64,000 nucleotides of DNA from Tolypothrix sp. PCC 7712 (GCF_025860405.1 NZ_CP063785.1:4774001-4838000); one strand, 5' to 3'; counted from the first letter of the stretch, positions 1-10,153 are shown. Made by a program: numbers and translations. The notes: generated by a model from the sequence alone, not told the origin.

Positions 1-1
1 T

Positions 2-649
2 GTAGCGGCGACGTTAATGAAAGTCGTAGGCGGAATCAAACATTGGCAGCAACAAACTCTAGATGTTGAAGTGGTAAAATGGCTAGCTTTGGGAAGTGTT
101 CCTGGTTCTTTGTTTGGGGTGGGGATATTGCACCTGATTAAAATGCGGGCCGAGAATAACCTGAATGAATTCATGCTGCACTTGCTGGGTGCCACAATTT
201 TGTTAGTCACATTTTTGGCGTTAGTGCAAATGCTGCTGTTGACTTTCTTTCCACTCTTAAAATTACCTGAACTGCCAAAATTTGACTTAAGCACTCAATT
301 AGGACGTTTGCAGACTGTCAGCATAGGAGCACTTTTAGGCTGTATTGTCAGTCTCACAAGTGTCGCTTCTGGTTCAATGTTTGCTTTAGTGCTAATTGCA
401 TTTTTCCGTTTAGATGCTAGGAAGTTAGTTGGTACAGATATTTCGCAAGCAGCGATTCTCTTGCTATTTACTGCACTTGGCCATCTCTCTTTGGGAACTG
501 TTGATTGGAATTTAGTATTACCTATATGGCTTGGTTCTGTACCAGGAGTATTAATTGGGGCTAAAGTTTGTCAAATTGCGCCGCAAAAACCATTGCGATT
601 TATTATTTACTCTCTATTAATGATGGTGAGCTTAAAGTTAGTCTATTAA
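2..649 (+). CDS. TauE/SafE-family membrane permease, 5' truncated by window edge
   Basis: C-terminal part of a polytopic membrane protein. The reading frame stays open to the window edge (codons before the ATG at 17 read V-A-A-T-L), so the true start is upstream. The stretch MKVVGGIKHWQQQTLD matches the conserved segment after the first repeat of TauE/SafE (DUF81) transporters, which move sulfite, sulfonates or other organic anions. Several hydrophobic helices follow (about residues 24-40, 50-80, 100-130 and 140-200), with the second half-repeat around SVASGSMFALVLIAFF and VGTDISQAAILLL. The substrate cannot be told. It converges on the NRPS remnant, with hairpins in between. Confidence 0.8.
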   Translation, partial: VAATLMKVVGGIKHWQQQTLDVEVVKWLALGSVPGSLFGVGILHLIKMRAENNLNEFMLHLLGATILLVTFLALVQMLLLTFFPLLKLPELPKFDLSTQLGRLQTVSIGALLGCIVSLTSVASGSMFALVLIAFFRLDARKLVGTDISQAAILLLFTALGHLSLGTVDWNLVLPIWLGSVPGVLIGAKVCQIAPQKPLRFIIYSLLMMVSLKLVY

Positions 650-764
650 AGAAGCTAAATATTAAAGCGATCGCAGCTAAAAAATATATGAAATATTTAG
701 AACAATAGAGTTCAGATAAAATCATTAGTGATTGATTTGTCACTTGGGGAAACAGCTAACTCAA

Positions 765-813
765 TTGGGGGATTCTCCCCCAAACCCCCGATTGGGGGAC
801 GGTTGCGTCCCCC
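765..813. terminator. Two GC-rich hairpins between convergent genes
   Basis: Perfect stem TTGGGGGA/TCCCCCAA with a 3-base loop (765-783), then GGGGGAC/GTCCCCC with a 6-base loop (794-813), in the 260-bp gap between the permease and the minus-strand NRPS end. T-rich sequence follows (about 830-860). Probably a bidirectional terminator; the C/G-run type is also common as a cyanobacterial intergenic repeat. Confidence 0.5.
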
Positions 814-910
814 AAACTCCCTCCAAAATTATTGTTTTGTTGTCAATTTATTTTTTTAACTGAAATATATTGCAATTTAGACAGAATATTCAATGGTTGC
901 AACCGCAAAT

Positions 911-2113
911 TCATAACGTATTTATGCGTTTCACAACAACTTTTTCTAAGCAATTACGCAATTTTTCCGCAACTACTCGTACATGAGGCTCATGCATGAC
1001 AGAAGTGTGAACACCAGGAAGGTAATGAATTTCCACACCACCAGCAACTACCTTACCCCAGCCCCATTCGGGGTCAGTATCTGACTCTAAACTTTGCTCG
1101 GTAGTTCGTAAAAGAGTCAATTTGTCAGGATAGATTGATGGGACATAATTCTTACGAGCCTGATCGTTAGCCAAAGCTACATCTAAAAGTCGCAGTTCTG
1201 CGAGTGAGCGTTTAATATAACGCAGGTAAAACCTATTTAACCCGCTCGCTTTTCCTAGTTCTAAATGCCAAGCTACCCTGGCCCACACATAATTTATTTG
1301 TTCTTGAATATTCATACTCAACAAATTACGGGCATGGTGCAATAGAGAGTTACTTGATTTGGCAGTTGGTCTAGCATAACCTGGCGCTGACATATCAAAT
1401 ATAGCCAGCAAAGCAATTTTTTCGCCCTGTGCTCGCAGTTGTTGGGCAATTTCAAAAGTTATGAGACCGCCTAAAGAAAAGCCACCGAGATAATAGGGAC
1501 CTTGTGGTTGAATATGACGAATTTCTCGAATGTAGTTAGCAGCCATTTTCTGTAGGGAAGTTACCGGGGTTTGTTGTGGATTAATTCCCTGTGCTTGTAG
1601 ACCATAAACTGGTTGTTCTGCATCTAAATAACAGGCTAAATCTCGATAGAAGAGGACATTACCCCAAATTGCATGAGTTAAGAATAGAGGTGGTTTAGAA
1701 CCACTGGGTTTAATTGCTATGAGGGATGAGTGAGTAGCCGATGATTTTTCCTGTTGGTGATTTTCTTCTGGGCTAATTATTTGAGTTAAACCTTCAATGG
1801 TTGCTGATTGGAAAAGACTCGCTAAAGGTAAATGTTTACCCAATGTCTGCTCAATTTGCCAAAACAGTTTGACTGCTAATAGTGAGTGTCCTCCTAGCTC
1901 AAAGAAATTATCTCTAACGCCAATAGACTCAGCACCTAAAACTTGTTGCCAAATCTGCACAAGCTGACTTTCTAGTTGATTGCGAGGTGCAATAAAGGTG
2001 GCTTCTGGTTCCTGTCTAGATAATTCCGGTGCTTTGAGGGCACGGCGGTCTACTTTACCGTTTGGGGTCAGAGGTAAGGTGTCTAGTAACTCCCAGTTCG
2101 CCCATTTTTTTGG
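911..2113 (-). pseudogene. NRPS 3' fragment: end of adenylation domain, PCP and thioesterase
   Basis: Downstream part of the interrupted NRPS. Translated from 2113 it begins P-K-K-W-A-N-W-E-L-L-D and has the A10 motif LPLTPNGKVDRRAL. Next comes a peptidyl carrier domain with DNFFELGGHSLL (phosphopantetheine Ser), then a type-I thioesterase with the nucleophile motif GGFSLGG and a C-terminal catalytic His in GVHTSVMHEPH. A GTG at 1960 could start a free-standing PCP-TE protein of 349 aa. The frame is intact, so the damage is only the insertion upstream. The TE would release the product by hydrolysis or cyclisation. Together with 5108-7747 it gives one complete module. Confidence 0.85.
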
Positions 2114-2128
2114 AAGTTAGAAGAAAGA

Positions 2129-3850
2129 CTACTCAGGAGTAAAAGATTGACCATCAAGTTGAGTGTAAATACTGATGGAAAAGCCCAGTAAAGCAAGAAT
2201 ACGCTTCTGCAAAGGTGAAAGAGCGGTCAAGTGAGCATAAATTTCGTTTTTCACCTCAATCAACAGCAGTGTAATCTCTTTAAATGCAGCCAGAATTATT
2301 TCTGCGCTAGGTCTTGTAGTTTCGCGCTTCGGATTGCCAACATAAAGACCCGCAAGTTTTTCTTTCTCTTTTTCTAGATTGTGGCGAACCTGGAATTCTA
2401 AAAGGTTTAAAACTCGCAAACCAATAGACAGTAGTCTTATTAAACCAGTAATATGGTCTTCACGTTGTAAATATATCGGAGTCAATGAAAGAGGAAAGTT
2501 TTTCAGCCTCGCAAATCCTCGTTCCATTAAGTACTCATCTCTATAGGCACGAACTGCTTGTTTTAAACCAAATTCATTTGGATTTTTATTTGTAACGTAA
2601 ACCCGCCAGCCTAACATTTGAATTTGGTGTTGAACTGCGGAATCGTCAATCTTAAAACTCATGTCAAACCATAGTTCTTCTACTATTCTAGCTTTGCGGT
2701 CTCGGTATCTTTTTTGAACTTTTTTAACTCTTTTTGTTTGAATGTCAACTTGAAATAATCCACTTGTTTGATATCTGTTGAAAATAGCTTCACATGTTTC
2801 TAACCATTCAAAGTGTGAAGTGAGCTTTTTCTTGCCACGTCGAGGCACTTTAAGTTTTTCTAGAGCATCTACTGTTTTCTGTATTCGTTCACGTAGATGT
2901 TTTTCTGCTGTTTTTTGAATCGCAAATGAGCGCACAATTAATTGTCTTTCCGACCAAGAGATTTCTTGCCCATCAATCTCTATTTCATGGATAATCTCTA
3001 TTTCAAAGCCATCCGCTATATTTTTGGTTTTGGCATCTGCATATTCGTAATCTATAATTGTTAGTTCTTGTTGACCATCCCAAACTGGTTGGAGATATTT
3101 GCTTAGTTCTTCGTTAGATACTTGCTTGGCTGTTAAAGGACATAAGTAAAAATCTCCGCCCAATACTATATGAGTTCTTGTCTTTATTGATGACATTTTA
3201 CAGTCACCAATATATAACAATTCTGACTTTTTTATTGTTGAACGTACTTTATCTATTGCTGGAATATATAATGGGTCATCTGCTTTTTCTCCTGACAATA
3301 TTTCCGTCGCTATTGGCATTCCTAATGGGTCTAATGTCGATAGCATTATTTTCACTTGCGCCAAATCCGGACGATTGTCTTTGCTATGACCCCATTGAAA
3401 TAAGCCTTCTGGGTTAACTCCACAATGACTTGAAGCCGTTGTACTATCTAAACGTACCTGTTCTGGGATAATATCGTACACCCGTAGCAAACTACTTCCT
3501 AGTTCCGACTCAAATGAAAACCAGTTTGCATCTATAGATAGGTAACGTAATACTGCTTGCAAACGGTCATCTGCCAAATCGAGCGAGCGTAAAGATTCTT
3601 CCGTAAAGCTTTTTAACGTTTCTAACCGCTTACTCACCCAACCTTGAACGTGGTTCAAACGGTGATCTGCTTGCGATAATATGTGTGTTAACCATATTAC
3701 CACCACACTACCTAGATTTAATCCTTGCCAGTTTCCGTGACATGGAAAATGTTTATCGATTAGTTGTTCTACTCCCATCTGCTCCAGTTGTGTTAGCAGT
3801 AGGGGTATATCATCAACTCGTTCGTTTGTAATTCTGGGTTCAAATTCCAT
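2129..3850 (-). CDS. IS1634-type DDE transposase
   Basis: 573-aa transposase of the IS1634 group (DDE fold, DUF4277-like N-terminus): an N-terminal block with ITNERVDDIPLLLTQLEQMG, then VRLDSTTAS (first catalytic Asp), LYIGDCKMSS (second Asp) and the C-terminal YRDEYLMERGFARLK (catalytic Glu region). Length is normal for the family and the frame is intact, so the element may be active. Its start lies about 60 bp inside the right element end. It sits between the NRPS 3' fragment and the truncated tnpB, on the same strand as both. Confidence 0.85.
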   Translation of the reverse strand: MEFEPRITNERVDDIPLLLTQLEQMGVEQLIDKHFPCHGNWQGLNLGSVVVIWLTHILSQADHRLNHVQGWVSKRLETLKSFTEESLRSLDLADDRLQAVLRYLSIDANWFSFESELGSSLLRVYDIIPEQVRLDSTTASSHCGVNPEGLFQWGHSKDNRPDLAQVKIMLSTLDPLGMPIATEILSGEKADDPLYIPAIDKVRSTIKKSELLYIGDCKMSSIKTRTHIVLGGDFYLCPLTAKQVSNEELSKYLQPVWDGQQELTIIDYEYADAKTKNIADGFEIEIIHEIEIDGQEISWSERQLIVRSFAIQKTAEKHLRERIQKTVDALEKLKVPRRGKKKLTSHFEWLETCEAIFNRYQTSGLFQVDIQTKRVKKVQKRYRDRKARIVEELWFDMSFKIDDSAVQHQIQMLGWRVYVTNKNPNEFGLKQAVRAYRDEYLMERGFARLKNFPLSLTPIYLQREDHITGLIRLLSIGLRVLNLLEFQVRHNLEKEKEKLAGLYVGNPKRETTRPSAEIILAAFKEITLLLIEVKNEIYAHLTALSPLQKRILALLGFSISIYTQLDGQSFTPE

Positions 3851-3891
3851 AAACCCGAACTTATACCTACTTAGTTCTTTTTGGAATATAT

Positions 3892-4926
3892 CTAGAGGTA
3901 TACTTTTTTGGCTAACTCAGAAAAAAATGAGCGAACCGGGAGTGACAAATCAAGACTTTCTAGAATATGTTTACAATTAGAGCATGTCTTGCTACTTGGA
4001 TACCACTGGTCGATAAAGACAACCAGTTTATTCTTCTTCTTGGCAACCCATTCTAGGATTTGCAGAAACTCACCAAACGCTAAGTCTGATATTTGCCTGC
4101 CCCAAAGACGTTGCATTCCTTTGAGATTTAAAGTCTCAAAACAGAGAATATCGAACCTATCTGTTAGCTCATGAGCTAATTTCCAGAACCAATCACGCCG
4201 ACGGTTGGAAATATCTTCATGCTTGCGTACTAAATTCTTTCTGGCTCGTTCTCTGTTAGATGAGCCTTTTAGCTTTTTGGAATGCCGCGAACTTGCTTTT
4301 TTAATGGCGCTTAGGGATTGCTTGAAAAATTGGGGCGATTCAATTTTAGTGCCGTCTGAGCAAGTGAGGAATGTCTTTAACCCAAAATCAAAGCCAGCGA
4401 TTTTACCCGTCTTAACTTCAACTTCTGAGCTACCCTCATCAACAACCAAAACCATAAATAACTCACCTAACGGGGTGCGTTTAATAGTTAGGGTTTTGAC
4501 TGTTCCCTCAATTTCTCTGGACTTCCAAAACTGGTAAACTCGACTACCAATTTTTACCCTATTTCCACCCAAAAACTTATAACCTGCCTGCTTAAGGGTG
4601 AACGATTTGTATTTCTTGACCTTCTTAAATCCTGGTGGTCTTACTCCTTTGTTATTGTGTTTGAAAAACAATTGGTAAGCTTTCTCAATGCGTTGACAAA
4701 TATCTTGTGCTGCTTGAGAACCTACTGATTGCCAAAAAGAATTACGCTTTCTTAATTTGGCGATATGAGCCTGAAGTTTTGCACAGTTTAAATGCTTGCC
4801 AAACATCCGGTAATACCTTTTATGTAGAGCAATGCAATGGTTATAAATCACTCCAGCAGCGTTGATTGTGCGCTTGAGGTGTCTATTCCTTTTGTGTTCG
4901 TACAATTTAAACTTCAGTGTTTTCAT
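3892..4926 (-). pseudogene. tnpB: TnpB (RNA-guided endonuclease, IS200/IS605 family), C-terminally truncated
   Basis: 344 aa. The N-terminal helix-turn-helix/OrfB region (FKLYEHKRNRHLKRTINAAG) is followed by a RuvC-like core with GFDFGLKTFLTCSDG (first catalytic Asp) and ILCFETLNLKGM (Glu). The zinc-ribbon start TCSNC is present, but the second CxxC and the final HDRDxNA segment with the last RuvC Asp are gone. After VRS the frame runs into the neighbouring IS as FFSELAKKVYL. Without the last RuvC Asp it should not cleave DNA. The right-end sequence that would encode its guide (omega) RNA is missing too. Confidence 0.85.
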
Positions 4927-4964
4927 GCTAGTATTATACCATAAAACGACGGCAATATGACGGC

Positions 4965-5111
4965 ATGAAGAAATTAACAGTTCGATGCTCTAATGAAGAG
5001 TATGAAACGCTTTTGAAATACTGCGAAGAAACAGATCGCACTCAAAATGACGTACTTAGAGAGATGATCCGGAAGTTGAAGAAAAGCCGTGCTAGAAGCA
5101 CGGGGCTTTAG
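4965..5111 (+). CDS. Small ribbon-helix-helix-like protein inside the tnpB element
   Basis: 48-codon ORF divergent from tnpB (38 bp between starts). Its sequence, starting MKKLTVRCSNEEYETLLKYC, has the polar/basic pattern of a CopG/Arc-type ribbon-helix-helix or of a small IS-accessory protein: a beta-like N-terminus, then two helices (EEYETLLKYCEETD and TQNDVLREMIRKLKK). It occupies the place where tnpA lies in complete IS605 elements. Its last codons overlap the terminal hairpin of the element. A role in dimerisation, in controlling tnpB, or as the antitoxin-like part is inference only. Confidence 0.5.
   Translation: MKKLTVRCSNEEYETLLKYCEETDRTQNDVLREMIRKLKKSRARSTGL
5087..5103. repeat. Terminal hairpin of the truncated IS605-family element
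   Basis: Perfect 7-bp stem CCGTGCT/AGCACGG with loop AGA, set in GAAAAG...GGGCTT. The same frame (GAAAAGCCGT...ACGGGGCTT) surrounds the hairpin at 13361-13377 of the second IS605 element, so this marks the subterminal recognition hairpin of the family. Confidence 0.65.
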
Positions 5112-7747
5112 ACCCAATTTTTTGGTAAGCTCTGCTTGAGGAAGCTCCGCCATTCGCTTGTGGTTGGTGCAGGCTGGGACTTAGTAACGATATATGCGAC
5201 AAGGCGCTTGTCACCAGGAATATCTTCGCGCACAGTGACTACTGCTTGTTGAACCAGGGAATGTTGAGTTATTGCAGCTTCTATTTCTCCCAATTCAATC
5301 CGGAAGCCACGAATTTTTACCTGATGGTCAATCCTTCCTAAAAATTCTATGTTTCCATCTGGTAAGTACCGTGCTAAATCTCCAGTTTTATACAGACGAC
5401 TGACCGCTTCGCTACTAAATGGATTAGGTATAAATTTCTCTAGAGTTAGTTCTGGACGGTTGAGATAACCTCGCGCTAAACCAATACCACCAATATGTAC
5501 CTCTCCTGCTACACCAATCGGTACAGGTTGCAGATGAGAATCGAGAATATAAACACAGCTATTGGCAATGGGACGACCAATAGTCAGCTTTTGGCTAGCA
5601 TCAGTATATTCGGCCATTGTGGCGCAGACAGTGGATTCTGTTGGGCCGTAAGCATTGAAAAAGCGTACTTTCCTAGACCATTGGGCTGCTAACTCAGTTG
5701 CACAGGCTTCTCCAGCGACAATTATGGCTTGCAAGCTAGGAAGCGACTGATTTGACATGGCAGCTAATGCGGAAGGAGGTAGAGCTACGTGAGTAATTTG
5801 ATACTCATTGATGGTTTGCATCAAATCACTACCTGGGAGTAATGCCTCTTTTTTGGCCAGACATAGCTTTGCACCAGAACACAATGCCATCAAGATGTCT
5901 GCAATCGAAGCATCAAAGCTAAAGGAAGCAAATTGCAGAATTCTGCTGGTTGGCTGAACATCAAATTTTTTAATTTGTGCCAAAGCTAAACTACATAGTC
6001 CCTTATGGGTCACTAGTACACCTTTGGGTTTACCTGTAGAACCAGAGGTATAAATAATATAGGCTAAGTTACTTACCTGCACGTTACTTACAGGCTCGGA
6101 CTGTGGATATTGAGATATTTCTTTCCAGTCTGTATCCAAACAAATTACAGTTGCTTGATGCTCAGGCAAAAGAGTTAATAGCTGTTCTTGAGTCAGCACA
6201 ATCTGCAATTGGGCATCGGACATCATGAATGCCAACCGTTCTTGAGGGTAAGCAGGATCTAATGGCACATAAGCACCACCAGCTTTGAGAACAGCCAACA
6301 TTCCCACAATCATTTCTATAGAACGCTCAACACAGATACCTACAAGGACTTCGGGGACTACACCCAAGCTTTGTAAATGGTGTGCGAGTTGATTTGCCCG
6401 TTGATTCAATTGCCGATAGGTCAATTGTTGATGATGGAATACTATTGCTACTGCATCGGGTGTGCGTTCTACCTGTTGCTCAAAAAGTCGATGAATACAT
6501 TGTTGGGGATAGTCAACTTGAGTATCATTCCATTGCCACAAAAGTTGATGCTGTTCGCTAGCTGTTAGTAGTGGTAATGTAGCGATATTTTGATCTGGGT
6601 GAGTCACAATCCCTACCAACAAGGTTTGAAAATGCTCAATCATCCGCGTGATGGTGGCAGCGTCAAACAAATCAGTATTGTATTGGATCTTGCCTTTGAT
6701 ACCTGTGGATGTTTCTAACATCTCCAAGGTGAGATCCAATGCTGCCTTGTTTAATCCTGGTAACTGCAAATCTTGGTAAGAAGTATCTTGCAGGATAAAC
6801 ATCACCTGGAATAAGGGATGATAGCTTAATGAACGCTCTATTTGCAGTTGTTCAACCAGTGTCTTAAAGGGTAAATCTTGATGTGCATCAGCACTAAATA
6901 CTACCTGTCGCACTCTCTGGAGCAATTCCCGAAAACTAGGATTACCAGACATATCGGTACGCATGACTAGGATATTGACAAAAAAGCCAATTAACCCATC
7001 CATTTCTTGATGGTTGCGTTTGGCGATCGCAGAACCAACTAAGATATCTTCTTGTCGGCTATAGCGATACAAAAGAGTCTGGAATGCTGCCAACAAAGTT
7101 ATAAATAATGTCACACCTTCTTGCTGTGAAAGCGTTTGCAATGCTTGGCTTAAATCCTGAGAGAGGGTAAAAGATTGCTCTGCACCTCTATCTCTCTGCA
7201 CTGGTGGACGAGGACAGTCTGTTGGTAATTCCAGTACTGGCGGCGCAAGAGCAAGCTGCTGTTGCCAATAGTTGAGTTGCTCTTGCCCAACAGTATAATC
7301 ATCATCTTGAATAGATAATGGGTGAGGTTTGCCTTCTAGAAAATCTTGATACATCCGTACTAACTCTTGCCAAAAAATATCCATTTGCCAAGAGTGCTGG
7401 GGATGGGTAACCAACAATAAGATTTGCTCTGGTGGCGCTAGCTGCAATAAACAAGCTCGCAACATCAAGCCTGATGCTAAATCGAAGGAACGTTGGCTTT
7501 CTTGTTGCAGCAGCCGTTGTACTTCTGCTTCAGATTCAGTTGTTGACACTATCAGTTCTACTAACTGTGCATCTTGAGAACTGAAATGCGATCGCAGTTG
7601 TTGATGACGAGATGCGATCGCATTCAAAGCCTGTTGCAGAATCTCTATTTTGAGGTTACCTCTGAAGCGGACTGCCCAGTGAATGTTATCGAAAGCATTA
7701 CTTAGCTCTAGTATTATATTAGTATTGCTTAGAGAATTTAATATCAT
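5108..7747 (-). pseudogene. NRPS 5' fragment: condensation and adenylation domains
   Basis: 879 aa. A condensation domain (about 1-390) starts late: the usual C1 motif (SxAQxRLW) is absent, and the HHxxxDG site reads HPQHSWQMD, so the domain looks inactive. Adenylation domain (about 410-865): YTSGSTGKPKG (A3), FDASIADIL (A4), NAYGPTE (A5), YKTGDLARYL (A7/8) and GRIDHQVKIRGFRIE (A8). Aligning by eye to GrsA, the specificity residues read D-A-A-S-I-A-A-V-C against GrsA D-A-W-T-I-A-A-I-C, suggesting an aromatic or other hydrophobic amino acid (weak inference). The frame ends LPKNWV-stop at the IS junction and continues at 2113. No other NRPS/PKS or tailoring genes are nearby. Confidence 0.85.
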
Positions 7748-8214
7748 AATATTAATTTACTACTATCAATTATTGTTTCTATTTACATATAGGGTTTCCT
7801 AGTCTGTTGCGGTACATATTTATTTACATCCATCCTCTTCTATCAGAGGTTAATTCTTTTTTGCTGTACCTCACCAGTGTGGGAATAACTATACTTTTAT
7901 TTCACCAAAGCAAACTAATAAGTTTAGAAATCTCCAAACTTATTCTTTGAAATATTTAACCTTTAAGTTTTGAAATCAGCAGTTATCTTGAGTCTGTAAA
8001 AGTTTTAGCTCTTAAAACCATAGCAGACAGAAAATTATCTTATGATATCCCTTGATTTTATGATTCTAACTAAAGGAATATTCTTTTTGGCGTAAGAGAC
8101 TTCCAGAAAATAAATTATCCCATATACTCCGAGAATATTTTCTTTATCCCCCCTGCACTCCGCACTCTGAAGCCTGCCAAGAAAGCGATGGAATATTTTT
8201 TTAGTTGTAAGTCC
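7748..8214. other. AT-rich spacer upstream of the NRPS
   Basis: No gene seen. It holds a 9-bp inverted repeat AATAAGTTT/AAACTTATT with a 10-base loop (7917-7944), which could be an operator or an old terminator. It also holds a half copy of a dispersed element near 8095-8125 (GACTTCCA ... AAATTATCCCA), whose full version with inverted ends lies at 54748-54877. Confidence 0.4.
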
Positions 8215-8370
8215 CTAAGAGGGTGGAATTTTTTCTAATGTTCCCCAATCAGTGAGGTTTGATGCCAAACTATTGAAGCGCTCACAATTCTCAAAAAATA
8301 AATCACCAATGTGATTGGGTGTAAAATGAGAATAAAGATGGTATGCAATCACGAAAGCATTGAAAAATCA
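8215..8370 (-). pseudogene. Protein-coding remnant of unknown family
   Basis: A stop-to-stop stretch of about 50 codons with protein-like composition: NAFVIAYHLYSHF followed by HIGDLFFENCERFNSLASN and DWGTLEKIPPS-stop. There is no start codon with a ribosome site and the frame is closed upstream by TGA, so if real it is the C-terminal stub of a lost gene. I do not recognise the family with certainty. Confidence 0.35.
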
Positions 8371-8416
8371 AGTTCTAAATATAGCAGCCAATCCTCATAA
8401 ATCCTATGACAAATAG

Positions 8417-10153
8417 TTACAACCTGACTGAGTTAATAGGAATTTTGATGACAAATTCGGTTCCTTGTTCTTCTACAGAATGACAGTACAGTTTGCCCCT
8501 GTGATTGCCCACCACAATTTGATAACTAATGGATAAGCCTAAGCCTGTGCCTTTTCCTACTGGTTTGGTAGTAAAGAAGGGGTCAAATAACTTTGCTTTT
8601 ACTTTTTCATCCATCCCTGAGCCGTTATCACTAATGTGAATTGAGATAGTTTTATCTGCCAATACTTGTGTAAAAATACAAATTTGAGGATGAGTTTTTT
8701 GTTGTAATTTTTGATCAGTGCAAGGTTGTTGATTGAATGTCAACTCTTCTAAAGCATCGATCGCATTGGATAAAATATTCATGAAAACCTGATTTAGTTG
8801 ACCTGGGTAACATTCAACCAAGGGTAACTGACCGTAATCTTTAATTACTTCAATTTTGCCAGAGTCTGTTTGTACCTTGAGGCGGTTTTGCAGAATCAGC
8901 AACGTACTTTCAATGCCCTCATGCACATTTACTGCTTTAAACTCAGCTTCATCCAGACGCGAGAAGTTACGTAGAGATTGCACAATTCCCTGAATGCGTT
9001 CTGTTCCTACTTTCATAGAACTGAGTAGTTTGGGAAAGTCTTGTTTAAGAAATTCTAGGTCTATAACTTCCATTGCTGTCTGGATTGTTTCTGTAGAATC
9101 AGGATATTGTTGTTGGTAAAGGTCGATTAATTGTAATAAATCCTGAATGTAGCTGTGAACATAGGTGAGATTGCCGTGAATAAAGCAAACTGGATTGTTA
9201 ATTTCATGAGCCACACCCGCAACCAAATTGCCTAAAGCAGACATTTTTTCACTTTGAATGATTTGCATTTGAGCCTGCTGCAATTCTTGGATGGCTTTCT
9301 CCAAATCTTGGGCTTTTTGCCGTAGCTGTGCTTCTGACTCCAGTAAAGCGGCTTGGACTTGCTTTCGCTGCGCCACTTCTTGTTCAAGTTGCTGATAAGC
9401 TTCTACTCTTGTAGCCGCTTGTTGAATTGTCTGAGCAAGAAATTGGATTTCGTTATTTGGCAATCCACTGGGCATAACAAAATGGTCAATGCTGTGACTA
9501 TCAGTAACAGCTTTATTCAAACGTTGGAGTGGATGTAACACAAATCGCTGAATGATGATTGTCATCAGCACGAGAATTGCTGACATGCCAATGAGTAGGA
9601 TAATGGTAGAGCGAGAGAGAGTTTGCCAAGCTTGCTGTTGTAGTTCTTTGACATCTAGAATAGCGATCGCTAACCCGCGTTGATTTACCTGACCAAATAA
9701 TGTGCTGCTAAAGGGCAAAATTTCAACTAATGCTGGCTTACCATCTATCGTGATTCTGAAACTTCCTTCTAAACCTGTTTGAGAAGACTGTTTGAGCACA
9801 TCAGCCAATTCTGGGTGAATTGAAGCATAAGGTGGGTTTTGTAGTTCTGCTCCACTCTTTGCTATGGTTTGTCCATTTGGACTGACGATCGCAACTTCTA
9901 TCACTGTTGGCAGTGTGGCATAGTTTTGTACCACTCGCTTGATAATGCTCGTATTTCCCAGTTCGATTAATCCTTCTGTGGAAAACCCAACTCCCTGGGT
10001 AATCGATTGAGCACGTTGTTGTAGTTCCTGCTCGAGCTTTGATTGAATCAACAAGTAGTTTAATCCCAATGTAGTTAAGCCAACTGTGGCTAAAGAAAGT
10101 CCAAAACCCATCAGTAGTTGGTGGGATAAGTGATTTTTAGATAGCTGGCTCAT
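8417..10153 (-). CDS. Membrane sensor histidine kinase coupled to a solute-binding protein
   Basis: About 578 aa from the ATG at 10153. That ATG overlaps the stop of the upstream gene as ATGA, the classic arrangement for translational coupling; an ATG at 10162 would add three residues. TM helix near residues 10-35, extracytoplasmic loop to about 175 with a short PAS/Cache-like pattern, TM helix about 180-205, linker/HAMP-like region, coiled coil (EAQLRQKAQDLEKAIQ), H-box GVAHEINNPV, then N-box NILSNAIDAL and G-boxes DNGSGMD and GKGTGLGLSISYQI. The kinase core is near-identical in design to those at 38817 and 61010. No response regulator adjoins it. The loop probably reads the occupancy of the lipoprotein made from the same mRNA (inference). 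Confidence 0.85.
   Translation of the reverse strand: MSQLSKNHLSHQLLMGFGLSLATVGLTTLGLNYLLIQSKLEQELQQRAQSITQGVGFSTEGLIELGNTSIIKRVVQNYATLPTVIEVAIVSPNGQTIAKSGAELQNPPYASIHPELADVLKQSSQTGLEGSFRITIDGKPALVEILPFSSTLFGQVNQRGLAIAILDVKELQQQAWQTLSRSTIILLIGMSAILVLMTIIIQRFVLHPLQRLNKAVTDSHSIDHFVMPSGLPNNEIQFLAQTIQQAATRVEAYQQLEQEVAQRKQVQAALLESEAQLRQKAQDLEKAIQELQQAQMQIIQSEKMSALGNLVAGVAHEINNPVCFIHGNLTYVHSYIQDLLQLIDLYQQQYPDSTETIQTAMEVIDLEFLKQDFPKLLSSMKVGTERIQGIVQSLRNFSRLDEAEFKAVNVHEGIESTLLILQNRLKVQTDSGKIEVIKDYGQLPLVECYPGQLNQVFMNILSNAIDALEELTFNQQPCTDQKLQQKTHPQICIFTQVLADKTISIHISDNGSGMDEKVKAKLFDPFFTTKPVGKGTGLGLSISYQIVVGNHRGKLYCHSVEEQGTEFVIKIPINSVRL

Larger units (their letters stand above)
2114..5111. mobile_element. 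Nested insertion: IS1634-type element joined to a 3'-truncated tnpB (IS200/IS605) element
   Basis: About 3 kb interrupting the NRPS. The left part (2114 to about 3910) is an IS1634-type element with a full transposase; its ends carry weak inverted similarity (AAGTTAG at 2114; GAGTTAG on the minus strand near 3913). The right part (about 3911-5111) is an IS605-family element with tnpB lacking its C-terminal zinc ribbon, a small plus-strand ORF and a terminal hairpin at 5087-5103. The NRPS frame resumes on both sides with family-typical spacing (LPKNWV then PKKWANWELLD), so little or no NRPS sequence was lost. I see no convincing target-site duplication. The missing tnpB end of the inner element implies a deletion after the IS1634 insertion. 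Confidence 0.75.

Noticed and set aside
2101..5125. ATTTTTT at both borders of the NRPS insertion as a target-site duplication
   Set aside because: Both A-runs are needed to rebuild normal A10 spacing of the NRPS (LPKNWV then PKKWAN), so they are more likely original sequence than a duplication.
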